DNA of 54,924 nucleotides, taken from the NCBI GenBank assembly GCA_020718065.1, contig DYDE01000006.1:1-54924 (forward strand), written 5' to 3'. Below the pieces are notes generated by a model, which was given only the letters and a program-made list of their open reading frames with translations, was not told where the DNA came from and ran no database searches. This DNA comes from Marinifilum sp. Lineage in GTDB: Bacteria > Bacteroidota > Bacteroidia > Bacteroidales > CG2-30-32-10. This document shows positions 46,623 to 54,924 of this stretch, piece after piece (the first letter of the stretch is position 1; each line of letters opens with the position of its first letter). A program made the translations under genes and the position numbers.

Positions 46623-46970
46623 AAAATAATTAATTCAGGTGCTTTAGTGAATAAGAAAATACTGCTAAGTTATATTTTAAGCAAAAAAATCAATTATTTT
46701 TCCTGAAAACTTCCTGATTCAATCGGTGAAATTGATCTTTTTTCAGTAGAAATGTTTCTTTTGTCCGTTATCTTCGATATTTTATTATTGTATGTTATGA
46801 TCGGTCATTTTTTATGAATGGAAGATTTCTTTTGTTTTTCAATTATTTATATTTCAAATTTGTTGAATTTGATTTTTTTTCATAAATCTCTTTATGCTAG
46901 AACATTTATTGATTGCTAAGAAATGCTTGCCTTACTATAAACGATAAATACTAAATAAAAATCAAACTAT
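46623..46970. other. Intergenic region right of the hairpin array
   Basis: About 350 bp of AT-rich DNA lead into the next gene. No TAnnTTTG box with a good -33 partner was found near 46971, and no RNA gene was recognised. Confidence 0.4.
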
Positions 46971-48764
46971 ATGAAACGATTATGTTTATTACTAACTATT
47001 TGCCTTCCTCTTGTACTATGCGGACAAAATTCCGAAACTGTAATTGAAATTCAAGGTCGTATTTTAAACAAAGAAACAAAGGTACCTGTTTGTTATGCAA
47101 ATGTGTTCAACAAACATTCGCTAAAAGGAACCATTAGCAATACAGATGGGTATTTTAAAATTTCTTTGTTAAGCCCTAAAGATTCAATAGTAATTTCTTG
47201 TATTGGCTACGAAAAGCAGTTTATTGCCTATTCTAAAAAAGAAGACTTTTATAATATTTTACTTAATGAAAGTGTTCAGCTTTTACAGGAAGTTACTATC
47301 AGGGCTACTGATAATTCATACTTGTATGAATTGATTAGAGATTGTATCAGCAAATCAACAAATAAACTAACAAAGGCAAAGGTGTTTTATGAGTTGAAAA
47401 CATTTACCGATAATAAACAAATAGAAATGCTAGAAACATTTTACAATGCAGAGATAAATGGTTATAATCTGACTGCATTGGAAATGAAAGCTGGCAGATA
47501 TGCATTACAGGTATATCAAAACAGATTGTTTACATCGCAGAATACCTCAAGATCAATTTCTTTGCAAAATATCACAGACGAAAATCAGTTTTTTCCCATT
47601 AGTCCTTTTGAGTATAAAAAAAAGAAAATGAAAAAATACTTTATCTTGGAACTAGAGAAAAAATATAAAGATGATAACGCTGATTCAATATACGTGATCA
47701 ATTATTATCCAAGAAAGATGTCAGGAGCTTTTTTTACAGGCAAAATATGGATAAATCCTATAAAAAAACACATATTTAAAATAACCTTTAATTGCGAAAA
47801 CTGTAAAATATATCCTTTCCTGCCCTTATATGCAACAGATAGTTTTACTCAGGTCGATCTTTCTATCACTAAATCATTTAAAGAATTAAATGAAGAAATG
47901 GTATTTAACCACATCGATTTTAATTATAAAATTGCATATAAAAGCATTCGAACAAAGAAAGCAGGATATGCTGAAGATTCTGAGCTAAACTATAATATTA
48001 CTACCAACGCAGTATTGTATGCCTATGATTTTAAAAATCAATTTATACTGCCACATTTTGTGTTTGAAGATTATAGTACGCGCGATTACCTCAGAATTAA
48101 TGCAATGCCCTACAACGATTTTTTTTGGGAGAAAAATGATGAACTAAAGCTTCACGATGAGAATAATAGCAATAAGCAATACTTTAATGATAATAATTCA
48201 ATCAGTAATAAATCTATTTATTTAAGAAATTCTCCATTAACGGGTAAAAATTCAATTTTTGAAACCCTTTTTACTTATTGGTCTAAAAAAAGGATAGCGA
48301 TAAGAGATGTAATTGCAGATACGCTTAAAAGAAAATTTGAATTATATAGCGATGGAACAATTAATGAGAATTATTACAACCTGAGCGTTAAAATATTTAT
48401 GGATGTAAATTCTTACGCCGACTCTACTCAAATAATTACTGCTGCTGTTTTCGATCCTTACGAAACATACTATCATTTTCCGATTGATGATGTTGCTAAT
48501 TGCTTTATAAATATTTATTTCGATTTATATGAAATTGAAAGACGCAAATTTGAGAAGGAAATTTCTTCACCCGGCATAAGCAAAGCTGAAATACAAAAAA
48601 AATATAACGAAATGTCATTGCAGATTTCAAATCAAAAAAACAAATATTTAAATGAAGTGGAGAGGGGGAATAAAAAATCTGAAATGCTGAAATGGAATAA
48701 ATATGTGTTTGAGAATTTGGGGATTGATAATTTTGAATTGTTTAATCTGTACGGAAATAAGTGA
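46971..48764 (+). CDS. Exported protein with carboxypeptidase-regulatory-like domain
   Basis: A 597-residue protein with a signal peptide (1-18, ending LVLCGQ). Residues about 23-105 form a CarboxypepD_reg-like beta-sandwich ('IEIQGRILNKETKVPVCYAN', 'SNTDGYFKISL', 'VISCIGYEKQFIAY'), the domain that also fronts SusC proteins. The remaining ~490 residues show no TonB plug or C-terminal barrel. They contain 'SYLYELIRDCISKSTNKLTK', 'YYPRKMSGAFFTGKIWINP' and a long helical, charged C-terminus (about 530-590). The arrangement partly resembles DUF5686-type proteins but is shorter and lacks their barrel. Function unknown; it is likely periplasmic or attached to the outer membrane. Confidence 0.65.
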   Translation: MKRLCLLLTICLPLVLCGQNSETVIEIQGRILNKETKVPVCYANVFNKHSLKGTISNTDGYFKISLLSPKDSIVISCIGYEKQFIAYSKKEDFYNILLNESVQLLQEVTIRATDNSYLYELIRDCISKSTNKLTKAKVFYELKTFTDNKQIEMLETFYNAEINGYNLTALEMKAGRYALQVYQNRLFTSQNTSRSISLQNITDENQFFPISPFEYKKKKMKKYFILELEKKYKDDNADSIYVINYYPRKMSGAFFTGKIWINPIKKHIFKITFNCENCKIYPFLPLYATDSFTQVDLSITKSFKELNEEMVFNHIDFNYKIAYKSIRTKKAGYAEDSELNYNITTNAVLYAYDFKNQFILPHFVFEDYSTRDYLRINAMPYNDFFWEKNDELKLHDENNSNKQYFNDNNSISNKSIYLRNSPLTGKNSIFETLFTYWSKKRIAIRDVIADTLKRKFELYSDGTINENYYNLSVKIFMDVNSYADSTQIITAAVFDPYETYYHFPIDDVANCFINIYFDLYEIERRKFEKEISSPGISKAEIQKKYNEMSLQISNQKNKYLNEVERGNKKSEMLKWNKYVFENLGIDNFELFNLYGNK

Positions 48765-48780
48765 TGCATTTGTTTTAATC

Positions 48781-48818
48781 AATGAATTCCTCTAGGCTCT
48801 GCCTCGGGGTTATTCATT
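48781..48818. repeat. Solo copy of the palindromic MITE end
   Basis: AATGAAT at 48781-48787 and ATTCATT at 48812-48818 flank an AGGC-TCT-GCCT hairpin. The sequence matches the two ends of the 356-521 element without its interior. It lies 17 bp after the stop codon of the preceding gene and may fold as a transcript-end hairpin. Confidence 0.6.
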
Positions 48819-48857
48819 CTTTAATATAAAATTAACCCTTATTGGTTATAACACGTG

Positions 48858-49511
48858 TTATGCTGCGTTAATTTTTTTCAATATCTTTTTTGCTCTATCT
48901 TGAGTGCTTTTCTTTCTGCTATCAAGGTATATTTCTGCATTTTTCTTTACAATCTTAATTGAATCCGAATCCAATTTGTCTATAATGCTATAAAATCCTT
49001 CTAAAATCCAATCTATCTCGTTTTCAGTTGCTGTTTTTAAAGAATCATCTAGGATTAAAATCACAGTATTTGCAACTTTATCTGATGTAGCACCAATCCG
49101 TCCAAGATACAAATGAACTGCTCCAGAGAGACATACTCCGGCATTTTCAGTCAGATATTGTTTAGCAATATTTATGATAGACGCTGATTCTTTAGGATTC
49201 AATTTAGCACAATATCCAAACACCTGCATTAGCATCCATCTTGTCTGAGGTTCATTTACACTTAATGCAGGTTTTAATTTACTTAGATTGTTTGCTATCA
49301 GCTCAGGTTTTTTCTCTGCCACCTTTTCAATAATCTTTGCTGCTCCGGCTCTAATTCCTTTCGAATCTGTATTTTTTAAATCAAATACAACATATTTCAT
49401 TGCGCTCTCAAGAATCGACAAATCTCCTTTTAAAACTTTGTCAGCTAAATCCTTTCCAAGAGCAGAAGAAACAGTTCCTTTGTTCGATTTTAATAGTTCA
49501 AGTATATCCAT
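48858..49511 (-). CDS. HEAT-like alpha-solenoid protein
   Basis: A 217-residue, all-helical protein without a signal peptide. Helix pairs repeat about every 38-40 residues ('GIRAGAAKIIEKVAEKKPEL', 'QTRWMLMQVFGYCAKLNP', 'GVCLSGAVHLYLGRIGA'), as in HEAT or armadillo-type solenoids. The N-terminus 'MDILELLKSNKGTVSSALGK' and the Lys-rich end are distinctive. Similar small proteins are scattered in bacteria without an assigned role. It stands alone, with an AT-rich gap of 141 bp before the next gene. A DNA-alkylation-repair-type solenoid was considered but the characteristic motifs are not evident. Confidence 0.55.
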   Translation of the reverse strand: MDILELLKSNKGTVSSALGKDLADKVLKGDLSILESAMKYVVFDLKNTDSKGIRAGAAKIIEKVAEKKPELIANNLSKLKPALSVNEPQTRWMLMQVFGYCAKLNPKESASIINIAKQYLTENAGVCLSGAVHLYLGRIGATSDKVANTVILILDDSLKTATENEIDWILEGFYSIIDKLDSDSIKIVKKNAEIYLDSRKKSTQDRAKKILKKINAA

Positions 49512-49652
49512 AATTTTTTTATATCTTTAGTAATAGTTAAGTAGCTTAATTCAGCATAGCATCAGTTTGCCAACCTCCGATAGATAAATCTATACTTCAA
49601 AACAATAAAAACAAAGCAACACTAACAAAGCAGTCAAGCATATTAATTGTAG

Positions 49653-50639
49653 TTATTTGATTAACTCATATTTTTCATTTCCGCTCGCAATTATTTTGTT
49701 GTTTGGTGTTTTAATTAATTTTTGAATTTCATTTATTTCAGAATCTACTTTTTTTAAGTTTTTTTCTAAAATAGGACCGTTAAGATCTATGCAATACAAA
49801 CTGTTATCAATTAAAATATATAAAAGATTATCAATTAGGCATATATCTTTAAACTTTTTTATTTTGCTTTTTTGACTCTTCACATTATTTCCACCTTTGT
49901 CGAAATCTCTATGAGTAGATAAATATCCATTTGATTTGCCTTCAATGATAATATGATCTGATGATCCGTACATACCTGTAGTAGTCGAAAATAAAACAAG
50001 CCAATTATCATTTACATCACCCTTTATAATATGTTCATAAGTTCCATTGTTTTTTAATTCTTTTGTTTTTGTATGTTTTGGGTTTGAAGGATTAGATATA
50101 TCATATTCAAGTAAGTACTTTGGAAAAACAAGATTGTCAACCAGTATGAGTTTGTTGTTTAATAATAATATATCATCAATTGCTTTTCCATAACTAATTT
50201 CAATTGGTAACTTCACTTTATTTAATTCAAAATCTTTTTTATCAAGATCAATATAGGTGAAAATCTCTCCTGACTCATTATTAAATCTTTCTGACTTACC
50301 TCCAAGATAAATGACCTTATTTTTTGAATTCAAACTGGTTGGTTTAAAATCACCAACAATCTGCTTAACAAGATTCCCTTTAATATCATAGATAGATATT
50401 TTGGAATCAATTGTACATATAAACTCATCATTTACGATAATACTTTTGGAATCATTCGAAATAGGAACGCTCCCAATTTCTATTACCTGGTTATTTTCAA
50501 TCTTGCAAATAAGACTTTTCTTGTTTTGCGGAATGATGAACATTGTATTTAGATTTGTATTTACAATTTGACAACTATTACAAGCTACAATTAAAAAGCT
50601 GAATAATACATTTAATAGAAGTAGAGAAGATTTTTTCAT
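49653..50639 (-). CDS. Hypothetical lipoprotein with beta-propeller-like repeats
   Basis: A 328-residue protein with a lipoprotein signal (1-20, lipobox IVAC, lipidated Cys at about 20). The rest is beta-rich with repeated patterns such as 'SKISIYDIKGNLVKQIVGDF', 'LLLNNKLILVDNL', 'CLIDNLLYILIDNSLYCIDL' and 'IQKLIKTPNNKIIASG', suggesting a six- or seven-bladed propeller. Many Bacteroidetes 6-bladed propeller lipoproteins look like this. No partner gene is adjacent. The ligand is unknown. Confidence 0.55.
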   Translation of the reverse strand: MKKSSLLLLNVLFSFLIVACNSCQIVNTNLNTMFIIPQNKKSLICKIENNQVIEIGSVPISNDSKSIIVNDEFICTIDSKISIYDIKGNLVKQIVGDFKPTSLNSKNKVIYLGGKSERFNNESGEIFTYIDLDKKDFELNKVKLPIEISYGKAIDDILLLNNKLILVDNLVFPKYLLEYDISNPSNPKHTKTKELKNNGTYEHIIKGDVNDNWLVLFSTTTGMYGSSDHIIIEGKSNGYLSTHRDFDKGGNNVKSQKSKIKKFKDICLIDNLLYILIDNSLYCIDLNGPILEKNLKKVDSEINEIQKLIKTPNNKIIASGNEKYELIK

Positions 50640-51150
50640 TTTTCTTTGAGTTAAGATTTTTTTAATTTATTGCTATCGTTTTGGCGTTGGATAAAGTTGG
50701 CGATTTCGAAGCACATAACTGTCTGTTGGTGATGAATTTGATACGAAGTAAGAACTTACACTTTCTATAAAAGTTTATAGATTAATACTAAAACCCTGAT
50801 ACAAATTTACATTTTTATTTTAAACCTAAAATAACATTACATTTGTTGCCATAGGACGAAGCTTAAATGAGTTATGCTGGAGAGTAACTCATCAGGAATA
50901 AATCCTCCGACGATGGAATAAATTCATTTTTAAGGATTGGCTTGTGTTAGGCTTTTTTTCTTTATACTCTCTGCAATTATATTAACTATCATTCTTTTTC
51001 TTTAATAATTTTCACTATATACTTTCTATAACAATTGTTTTTAGTTTATAAATACGAAAGCTGACTGTTACTGCTACTGTTTTAAAAGCAAAATGCTTTA
51101 CAAATAATAATAAAACAATTGTTTACCTTAACGTTATACAAAAAATGGTA
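50640..51150. other. Intergenic region with one marked hairpin
   Basis: No gene is supported. At 50867-50892 the sequence ATGAGTTA ... TAACTCAT forms a perfect 8-bp stem around a 10-nt loop, inside a patch (about 50855-50940) that is richer in GC than its surroundings and carries GGAATAAAT twice. It may be the edge of a degraded repeat or a structured RNA; neither can be shown here. Confidence 0.4.
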
Positions 51151-51153
51151 TTT

Positions 51154-51250
51154 TTGGAGTTTCACCAGAAAGAATATTGATGTAAGAATTTGTTCTGGCA
51201 TTTCGCCAGAAAGAATATTGACGTAAGAATTTGTTCTGGTGTTTCGCCAG
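51154..51250. repeat. Three-unit dispersed copy of the 41-bp hairpin repeat
   Basis: Hairpins at 51154-51168 (degenerate), 51195-51209 (CTGGCATTTCGCCAG) and 51236-51250 (CTGGTGTTTCGCCAG) are 41 bp apart. They share the linker AAGAATATTGACGTAAG of the 46-kb array. It lies about 40 bp past the stop codon of the surface-protein gene at 51293. Confidence 0.85.
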
Positions 51251-51292
51251 ATTAATTTTTTATGATAAAATTTGAAAAGAATACAAGTTTTT

Positions 51293-53401
51293 TTATTTAA
51301 TTTCAGGAATCAACTCTTTCTTTATAATTGGTTCCTGAGGAACAGGTGTGTAATTTATTTTGGTTCCATCCCACCACATCGGTTGTGCTGCGTTTTTTGT
51401 ATCACTTTCGTTAAACATAAAATTATTTAAATTCTTGTCGAATTTCGTATCCATTATTTCAACTGGATTGTTTGGATTTTCGTATCCTTTTCGGGTTGCA
51501 ACAGCTATCCAGGTAAAAACAACATTTGATTTTCCGTCATTATTTTCAGCTACCGAAAATCCATCTCCCTTGATTTCCTCTATATAAATACTGTTTGACT
51601 TTCCTATTGGAGTAACGGTAACAATAATAGGATCCTTATCAGAAATCATGCTTTGGTAATTGGGGTCGAATTTGATCTCTGCTTTCCCATTTACCAATTG
51701 TCCTTTTCCTTTCATATATACATCCACCGTCATGGATGTGGCAACATAGGTAGCAAAACGTTGTTCGCTTCCATTATTGTTTAATTGAGTAATCACCTCA
51801 TTGGTATAAGATTTTCCATCAACATACAAGCTCATTCTATCACCTTTGATGATAGATCCATAAACCTGACCTCTGAACCATGAGCCCATCAGGGAACCAA
51901 CACCTGCAACACCAATACCTGCAGACGTATTTGATTTTCCACCTCCATTTGCATAGGCTGTTGACCCGTAAACACCGTATTTAATGCCAGCACTCGATTT
52001 ATATCCCAATGTTCCCCAATACACTCCATTTACATCACCTCCAAAAACACCGCCACACCGAGTATAATCGTCATAATTAAAGCCACCAACAGCAAAGGAA
52101 TAAACATCGCCATACAAGTTAATTCCAGAAATGGCATTATTAACAGAAGTCGAAGAATAATTCGATCCGTTGTTTTGGCTATCTCTGTCTCTAAAACTCA
52201 TAATGGTAGCTTGTCCGGTCCCAACTGAAGTTAATTGTTTGCGATAAACAAACAATTGAGATCTGGTAAATATTCCGTAATTTATACTTATGCCGGTTCC
52301 GTTGTCCTGAATCAGAGAATTTCCAAGAACAGATCCACCAGTTGTCCATTTTACCATATAATTTGCAGTTCCTGTTCCGGTCACACCAGTAGGAGTTTGC
52401 CAAGAAGCCAATCCACTTGCGTCAGAAGTTAAAATTTTACCATTTCCGGGGGTACCCCCGGTTATTTTTAGCTGACCATTTACTTCTAATTTTGCACCGG
52501 GAGTTGAAGTACCAATTCCCACATTAGCACCATTATCAAAAATAGTAGAAGTTACCAAAGCAGTTCCATTCCATTTGGATATATAGTTTGCTGTATTTGC
52601 TCCAACTTTAGGGTCCAATTCAGTAAAAGAAGTAAGATATCCGGCAAGTGCATGGTTTCCCCAACCATAGGCTGTATTCCAGTTGTTGATATTTGAAGCT
52701 GTTATTCCATTGGCCACGTGTGAAGTAGTCATAGCATCTGTTATACCATAACCTGAAACAGTGGTAGGTTTGTTGGTAAGGTTATTAAAGTGGAGTTGAG
52801 AATTTCCGCCCGTTTGCATATTTGTTTTGGTATAATAATTTGTTGAAACAGTGCTCCAAACAGGATCAGTTTCTGTATAGGATGTTAAATATCCCTCACT
52901 AGCATGATTACCCCAACCATAAGCTGTATTCCAATTGGCAATATTTAAAGCTGGCAGGTTGCTTAAATTATTATAATCTGCGGTTTCGGCTGTTTTTGCA
53001 TTCAGCGAATAAGGTACCGATAGCAATTGATTTGTTCCTGTGATGGTATAATTGGTTCCTCCAGTTGGGTCGGTTTCTGTTTTAATAAAATAGGGACCGT
53101 TTACCCAATTAATTGTAGAAAATCCTGCACCTCCGCCAATTTCAATACCTACCAAACCATTGGCATTGGTTGTTGGGGTTTGGGTTTCGGAATAGACTTC
53201 TGTTCCTGTAGCAGAACCTTGCAGTATGCTAATCTTCATCCCTACACTATGTGAAACAACCAAAGCATTGCTACTATTGCGTATTACTGCCTGGTAGCTC
53301 ATTTTTTGCGGACTTTGCGCCTGGGTAGGTGAAAGGTAAAAGGCAAAAGGTAAAAGTAATATAGCAAGGATCAATCTCAATTGGGTCGTTTTTTTTATCA
53401 T
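51293..53401 (-). CDS. Adhesin/tail-fibre-like surface protein (paralogue A)
   Basis: A 702-residue protein from the ATG at 53401 (MIKKTTQLRLILAILLLP); an upstream ATG at 53440 would place charged residues before the signal. Signal peptide about 1-28 (ending TQAQ). Residues about 30-125 form a conserved N-terminal domain ('PQKMSYQAVIRNSSNALVV'), then come repeats of about 35-45 residues with 'NWNTAYGWGNHA..GYLTS', then 'NVGIGTSTPGAKLEVNG', a fibre-like segment common to phage-tail and Bacteroidetes surface proteins. The unique C-terminus (about 520-702) has no T9SS sorting domain. The first ~130 codons are identical in DNA to the next gene upstream. It probably forms an extended surface fibre. 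Confidence 0.7.
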   Translation of the reverse strand: MIKKTTQLRLILAILLLPFAFYLSPTQAQSPQKMSYQAVIRNSSNALVVSHSVGMKISILQGSATGTEVYSETQTPTTNANGLVGIEIGGGAGFSTINWVNGPYFIKTETDPTGGTNYTITGTNQLLSVPYSLNAKTAETADYNNLSNLPALNIANWNTAYGWGNHASEGYLTSYTETDPVWSTVSTNYYTKTNMQTGGNSQLHFNNLTNKPTTVSGYGITDAMTTSHVANGITASNINNWNTAYGWGNHALAGYLTSFTELDPKVGANTANYISKWNGTALVTSTIFDNGANVGIGTSTPGAKLEVNGQLKITGGTPGNGKILTSDASGLASWQTPTGVTGTGTANYMVKWTTGGSVLGNSLIQDNGTGISINYGIFTRSQLFVYRKQLTSVGTGQATIMSFRDRDSQNNGSNYSSTSVNNAISGINLYGDVYSFAVGGFNYDDYTRCGGVFGGDVNGVYWGTLGYKSSAGIKYGVYGSTAYANGGGKSNTSAGIGVAGVGSLMGSWFRGQVYGSIIKGDRMSLYVDGKSYTNEVITQLNNNGSEQRFATYVATSMTVDVYMKGKGQLVNGKAEIKFDPNYQSMISDKDPIIVTVTPIGKSNSIYIEEIKGDGFSVAENNDGKSNVVFTWIAVATRKGYENPNNPVEIMDTKFDKNLNNFMFNESDTKNAAQPMWWDGTKINYTPVPQEPIIKKELIPEIK

Positions 53402-53495
53402 ATTTATTAATTTTATTTTGTTTACATTAATTTTATACATAATTATTACTCATAAATTAACATTTTTTAATGAGTTAGAAAACTCCACTAAAAAG

Positions 53496-54924
53496 TTAAA
53501 AAGCCCGAACAGCACGCACACGGAAAGTGGTGGCCTTAAGGTAGAGGCTCTGGCCGCCAGAGCCGAAGTTCCATACCCACGCGTCGTTGTCATTGTATTC
53601 GCTGGAACTCCAATAGTAGACATTAGCAAAACCACCAACCGCAACTTTTTGAGCATATAATAAATTTAGTTCATATTTTGAAGGCAAGTACCAATCGCCA
53701 TAAGTCACGCCACCAACAGTTACTGAATAATCGGCACAAACTTTTGCTGCAAAATTGCCAGGTTGGTTATCTGCCATTTGGGTAGCTATTATTATAGCTG
53801 TATTCATTGCACCTGCATACAATCCGTCTCCGGTTGTACCTGTATATCTATTCCTGGTATTGTACCATTGTATACCTCCACTTTGGTCAGTTGTAGCTGC
53901 TATTAATCCGTGTTGCCCTGTGGCATCTAACCAAAATATAATACCACCTTGGTAGTTTTGACCAATAGTAAGAGTTGTTGCTCCTGTTACATTTACCACA
54001 TAAGGGCTTGCAGTTGTTCCACTTCCTGTTATATTTATATTAGTTCCGGAATTTATTTTGGTCTCGGAGCCATCAGTAGTTGGTTTATTGCTTAAGTCGT
54101 TGTAGTTGCCACTGGTTGCAATGGTTGCAAATGTTGGTTTTTCTGTTACATCAGTCCATGATGGAACCCAAGATATTGGGCGATATAAACCTGCATGATT
54201 ACCCCAGCCATAAGTGGTATTCCAATTGGTAATATTTGTTGCGCTTATTCCATTAGCAGGATGAGCTGTAAAGATAGGGTCTGTTTCTGTAAAACTTGTT
54301 AAATATCCAGCAGCAGCATGATTTCCCCAACTATAAGCAGTGTTCCAGTTAGAAATATTTGTAGCACTAATTCCGTTAGCAGGCGATGCTTCAAAGAGGG
54401 GATCAGTTTCTGTATAACTAGTCAAGTATCCTGCTGAAGCATGATTACCCCATCCATATGCTGTATTCCAATTGGCAATATTTAAGGTGGGCAGGTTGGT
54501 TAAATTATTATAATCTGCGGTTTCAGCAGTTTTGGCATTCAGCGAATAAGGTACCGATAGCAATTGATTTGTTCCTGTGATGGTATAATTGGTTCCTCCA
54601 GTTGGGTCGGTTTCTGTTTTAATAAAATAGGGACCGTTTACCCAATTAATTGTAGAAAATCCTGCACCTCCGCCAATTTCAATACCTACCAAACCATTGG
54701 CATTGGTTGTTGGGGTTTGGGTTTCGGAATAGACTTCTGTTCCTGTAGCAGAACCTTGCAGTATGCTAATCTTCATCCCTACACTATGTGAAACAACCAA
54801 AGCATTGCTACTATTGCGTATTACTGCCTGGTAGCTCATTTTTTGCGGACTTTGCGCCTGGGTAGGTGAAAGGTAAAAGGCAAAAGGTAAAAGTAATATA
54901 GCAAGGATCAATCTCAATTGGGTC
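53496..54924 (-). CDS. Adhesin-like protein with C-terminal DUF1566/C-type-lectin-like domain (paralogue B, 5' end outside window)
   Basis: At least 475 residues; the true start lies just past 54924, since paralogue A begins MIKKT before the TQLRL seen at this edge. The signal peptide and N-terminal domain are identical to paralogue A. Next come four 'NWNTAYxWGNHAxAGYLTS' repeats, then from about residue 310 a DUF1566-type domain ('GGIIFWLDATGQHGLIAA', 'GDWYLPSKYELNLLY', 'YYWSSSEY', 'VRAVRAF'), a C-type-lectin-like fold. The last ~90 coding bases are 60% GC and rich in NNC/NNT codons, whereas the codons upstream are AT-rich. This is the composition expected of a DGR variable region. No reverse transcriptase is in the window. 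Confidence 0.8.
   Translation of the reverse strand, partial: TQLRLILAILLLPFAFYLSPTQAQSPQKMSYQAVIRNSSNALVVSHSVGMKISILQGSATGTEVYSETQTPTTNANGLVGIEIGGGAGFSTINWVNGPYFIKTETDPTGGTNYTITGTNQLLSVPYSLNAKTAETADYNNLTNLPTLNIANWNTAYGWGNHASAGYLTSYTETDPLFEASPANGISATNISNWNTAYSWGNHAAAGYLTSFTETDPIFTAHPANGISATNITNWNTTYGWGNHAGLYRPISWVPSWTDVTEKPTFATIATSGNYNDLSNKPTTDGSETKINSGTNINITGSGTTASPYVVNVTGATTLTIGQNYQGGIIFWLDATGQHGLIAATTDQSGGIQWYNTRNRYTGTTGDGLYAGAMNTAIIIATQMADNQPGNFAAKVCADYSVTVGGVTYGDWYLPSKYELNLLYAQKVAVGGFANVYYWSSSEYNDNDAWVWNFGSGGQSLYLKATTFRVRAVRAF
53499..53630 (-). other. Candidate DGR variable region at the 3' end of the gene
   Basis: Read on the minus strand, the conserved frame is TATTGGAGTTCCAGCGAATA then variable codons, then CGTGTGCGTGCTGTTCGGGC just before the stop. 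The codons AAT GAC AAC GAC, GGC TCT, GGC, AGC CTC TAC CTT, GCC ACC ACT TTC all end in C or T, as if derived from AAY (Asn) codons of a template by adenine mutagenesis. By hand count 54 of 90 bases (53501-53590) are G or C. Confidence 0.55.

Noticed and set aside
51293..54924. Prophage tail-fibre region
   Set aside because: Fibre-like repeats are present, but there are no phage structural, integrase or lysis genes, and both proteins have Sec signal peptides, so secreted adhesins fit better.
41000..54924. DGR reverse transcriptase or template repeat inside the window
   Set aside because: No reverse-transcriptase motif was found in any protein here, and the GC-rich variable-region sequence (such as GTGCGTGCTGTTCGGGC) occurs only once.

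Overview
The window is AT-rich DNA of a Bacteroidetes (Bacteroidota) chromosome, probably an uncultured Bacteroidales-like lineage. Supporting this are an adjacent SusC/SusD outer-membrane pair, two proteins with C-terminal type IX secretion (T9SS) sorting domains, a fused SecDF, a PadR-PspC operon, start sites without obvious Shine-Dalgarno sequences, and several promoters of the Bacteroidetes form TTG-N18-20-TAnnTTTG. No rRNA, tRNA, CRISPR array, integrase or intact transposase was seen. 

Layout. 1-1323: gene-free, holding a MITE-like element and an array of short palindromes spaced exactly 21 bp. 1324-5029: three exported proteins, one with ten 29-residue repeats and a T9SS domain. 5299-10159: an orphan SusD/SusC transport pair. 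10515-12484: PadR regulator plus PspC membrane protein. 12544-14552: biotin carrier plus carboxyltransferase. 14768-21931: housekeeping block (rsgA, dtd, MazG-like, rnz, sucD, secDF). 22144-24963: a frameshifted cupin gene and a probable operon of a universal stress protein, a 26-residue-repeat protein and a membrane protein. 25157-35129: MFS transporter, LOG-family protein, B12/radical-SAM enzyme, AraC-type regulator, ABC exporter, two alpha/beta hydrolases and a winged-helix protein. 35535-40718: a 1,727-residue T9SS surface protein. 40916-50639: Crp-type regulator with an outer-membrane protein, CDF metal exporter, lipoproteins, a DUF5700-like peptidase, a gene remnant, and a 16-unit array of 41-bp hairpin repeats. 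51293-54924: two tandem adhesin-like paralogues with an identical 5' end. 

The core genes are ordinary. The right-hand 15 kb is accessory in character (surface proteins, repeats, remnants). Three observations stand out. First, the last gene (53496-54924, running off the window) ends in a DUF1566/C-type-lectin-like domain. Its final ~90 bases are 60% GC in an AT-rich genome and are built largely of NNC/NNT codons, the signature expected of a diversity-generating retroelement (DGR) variable region; no reverse transcriptase or template repeat lies in the window. Second, two unrelated tandem arrays (743-989 and 45996-46622, with a small relative of the second at 51154-51250) both place palindromes every ~20.5-21 bp, two turns of B-DNA, and the arms change together so that pairing is kept while sequence is not. 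Third, the two adjacent surface-protein genes share at least 390 identical bases at their 5' ends, suggesting recent duplication or gene conversion that swaps C-terminal modules.
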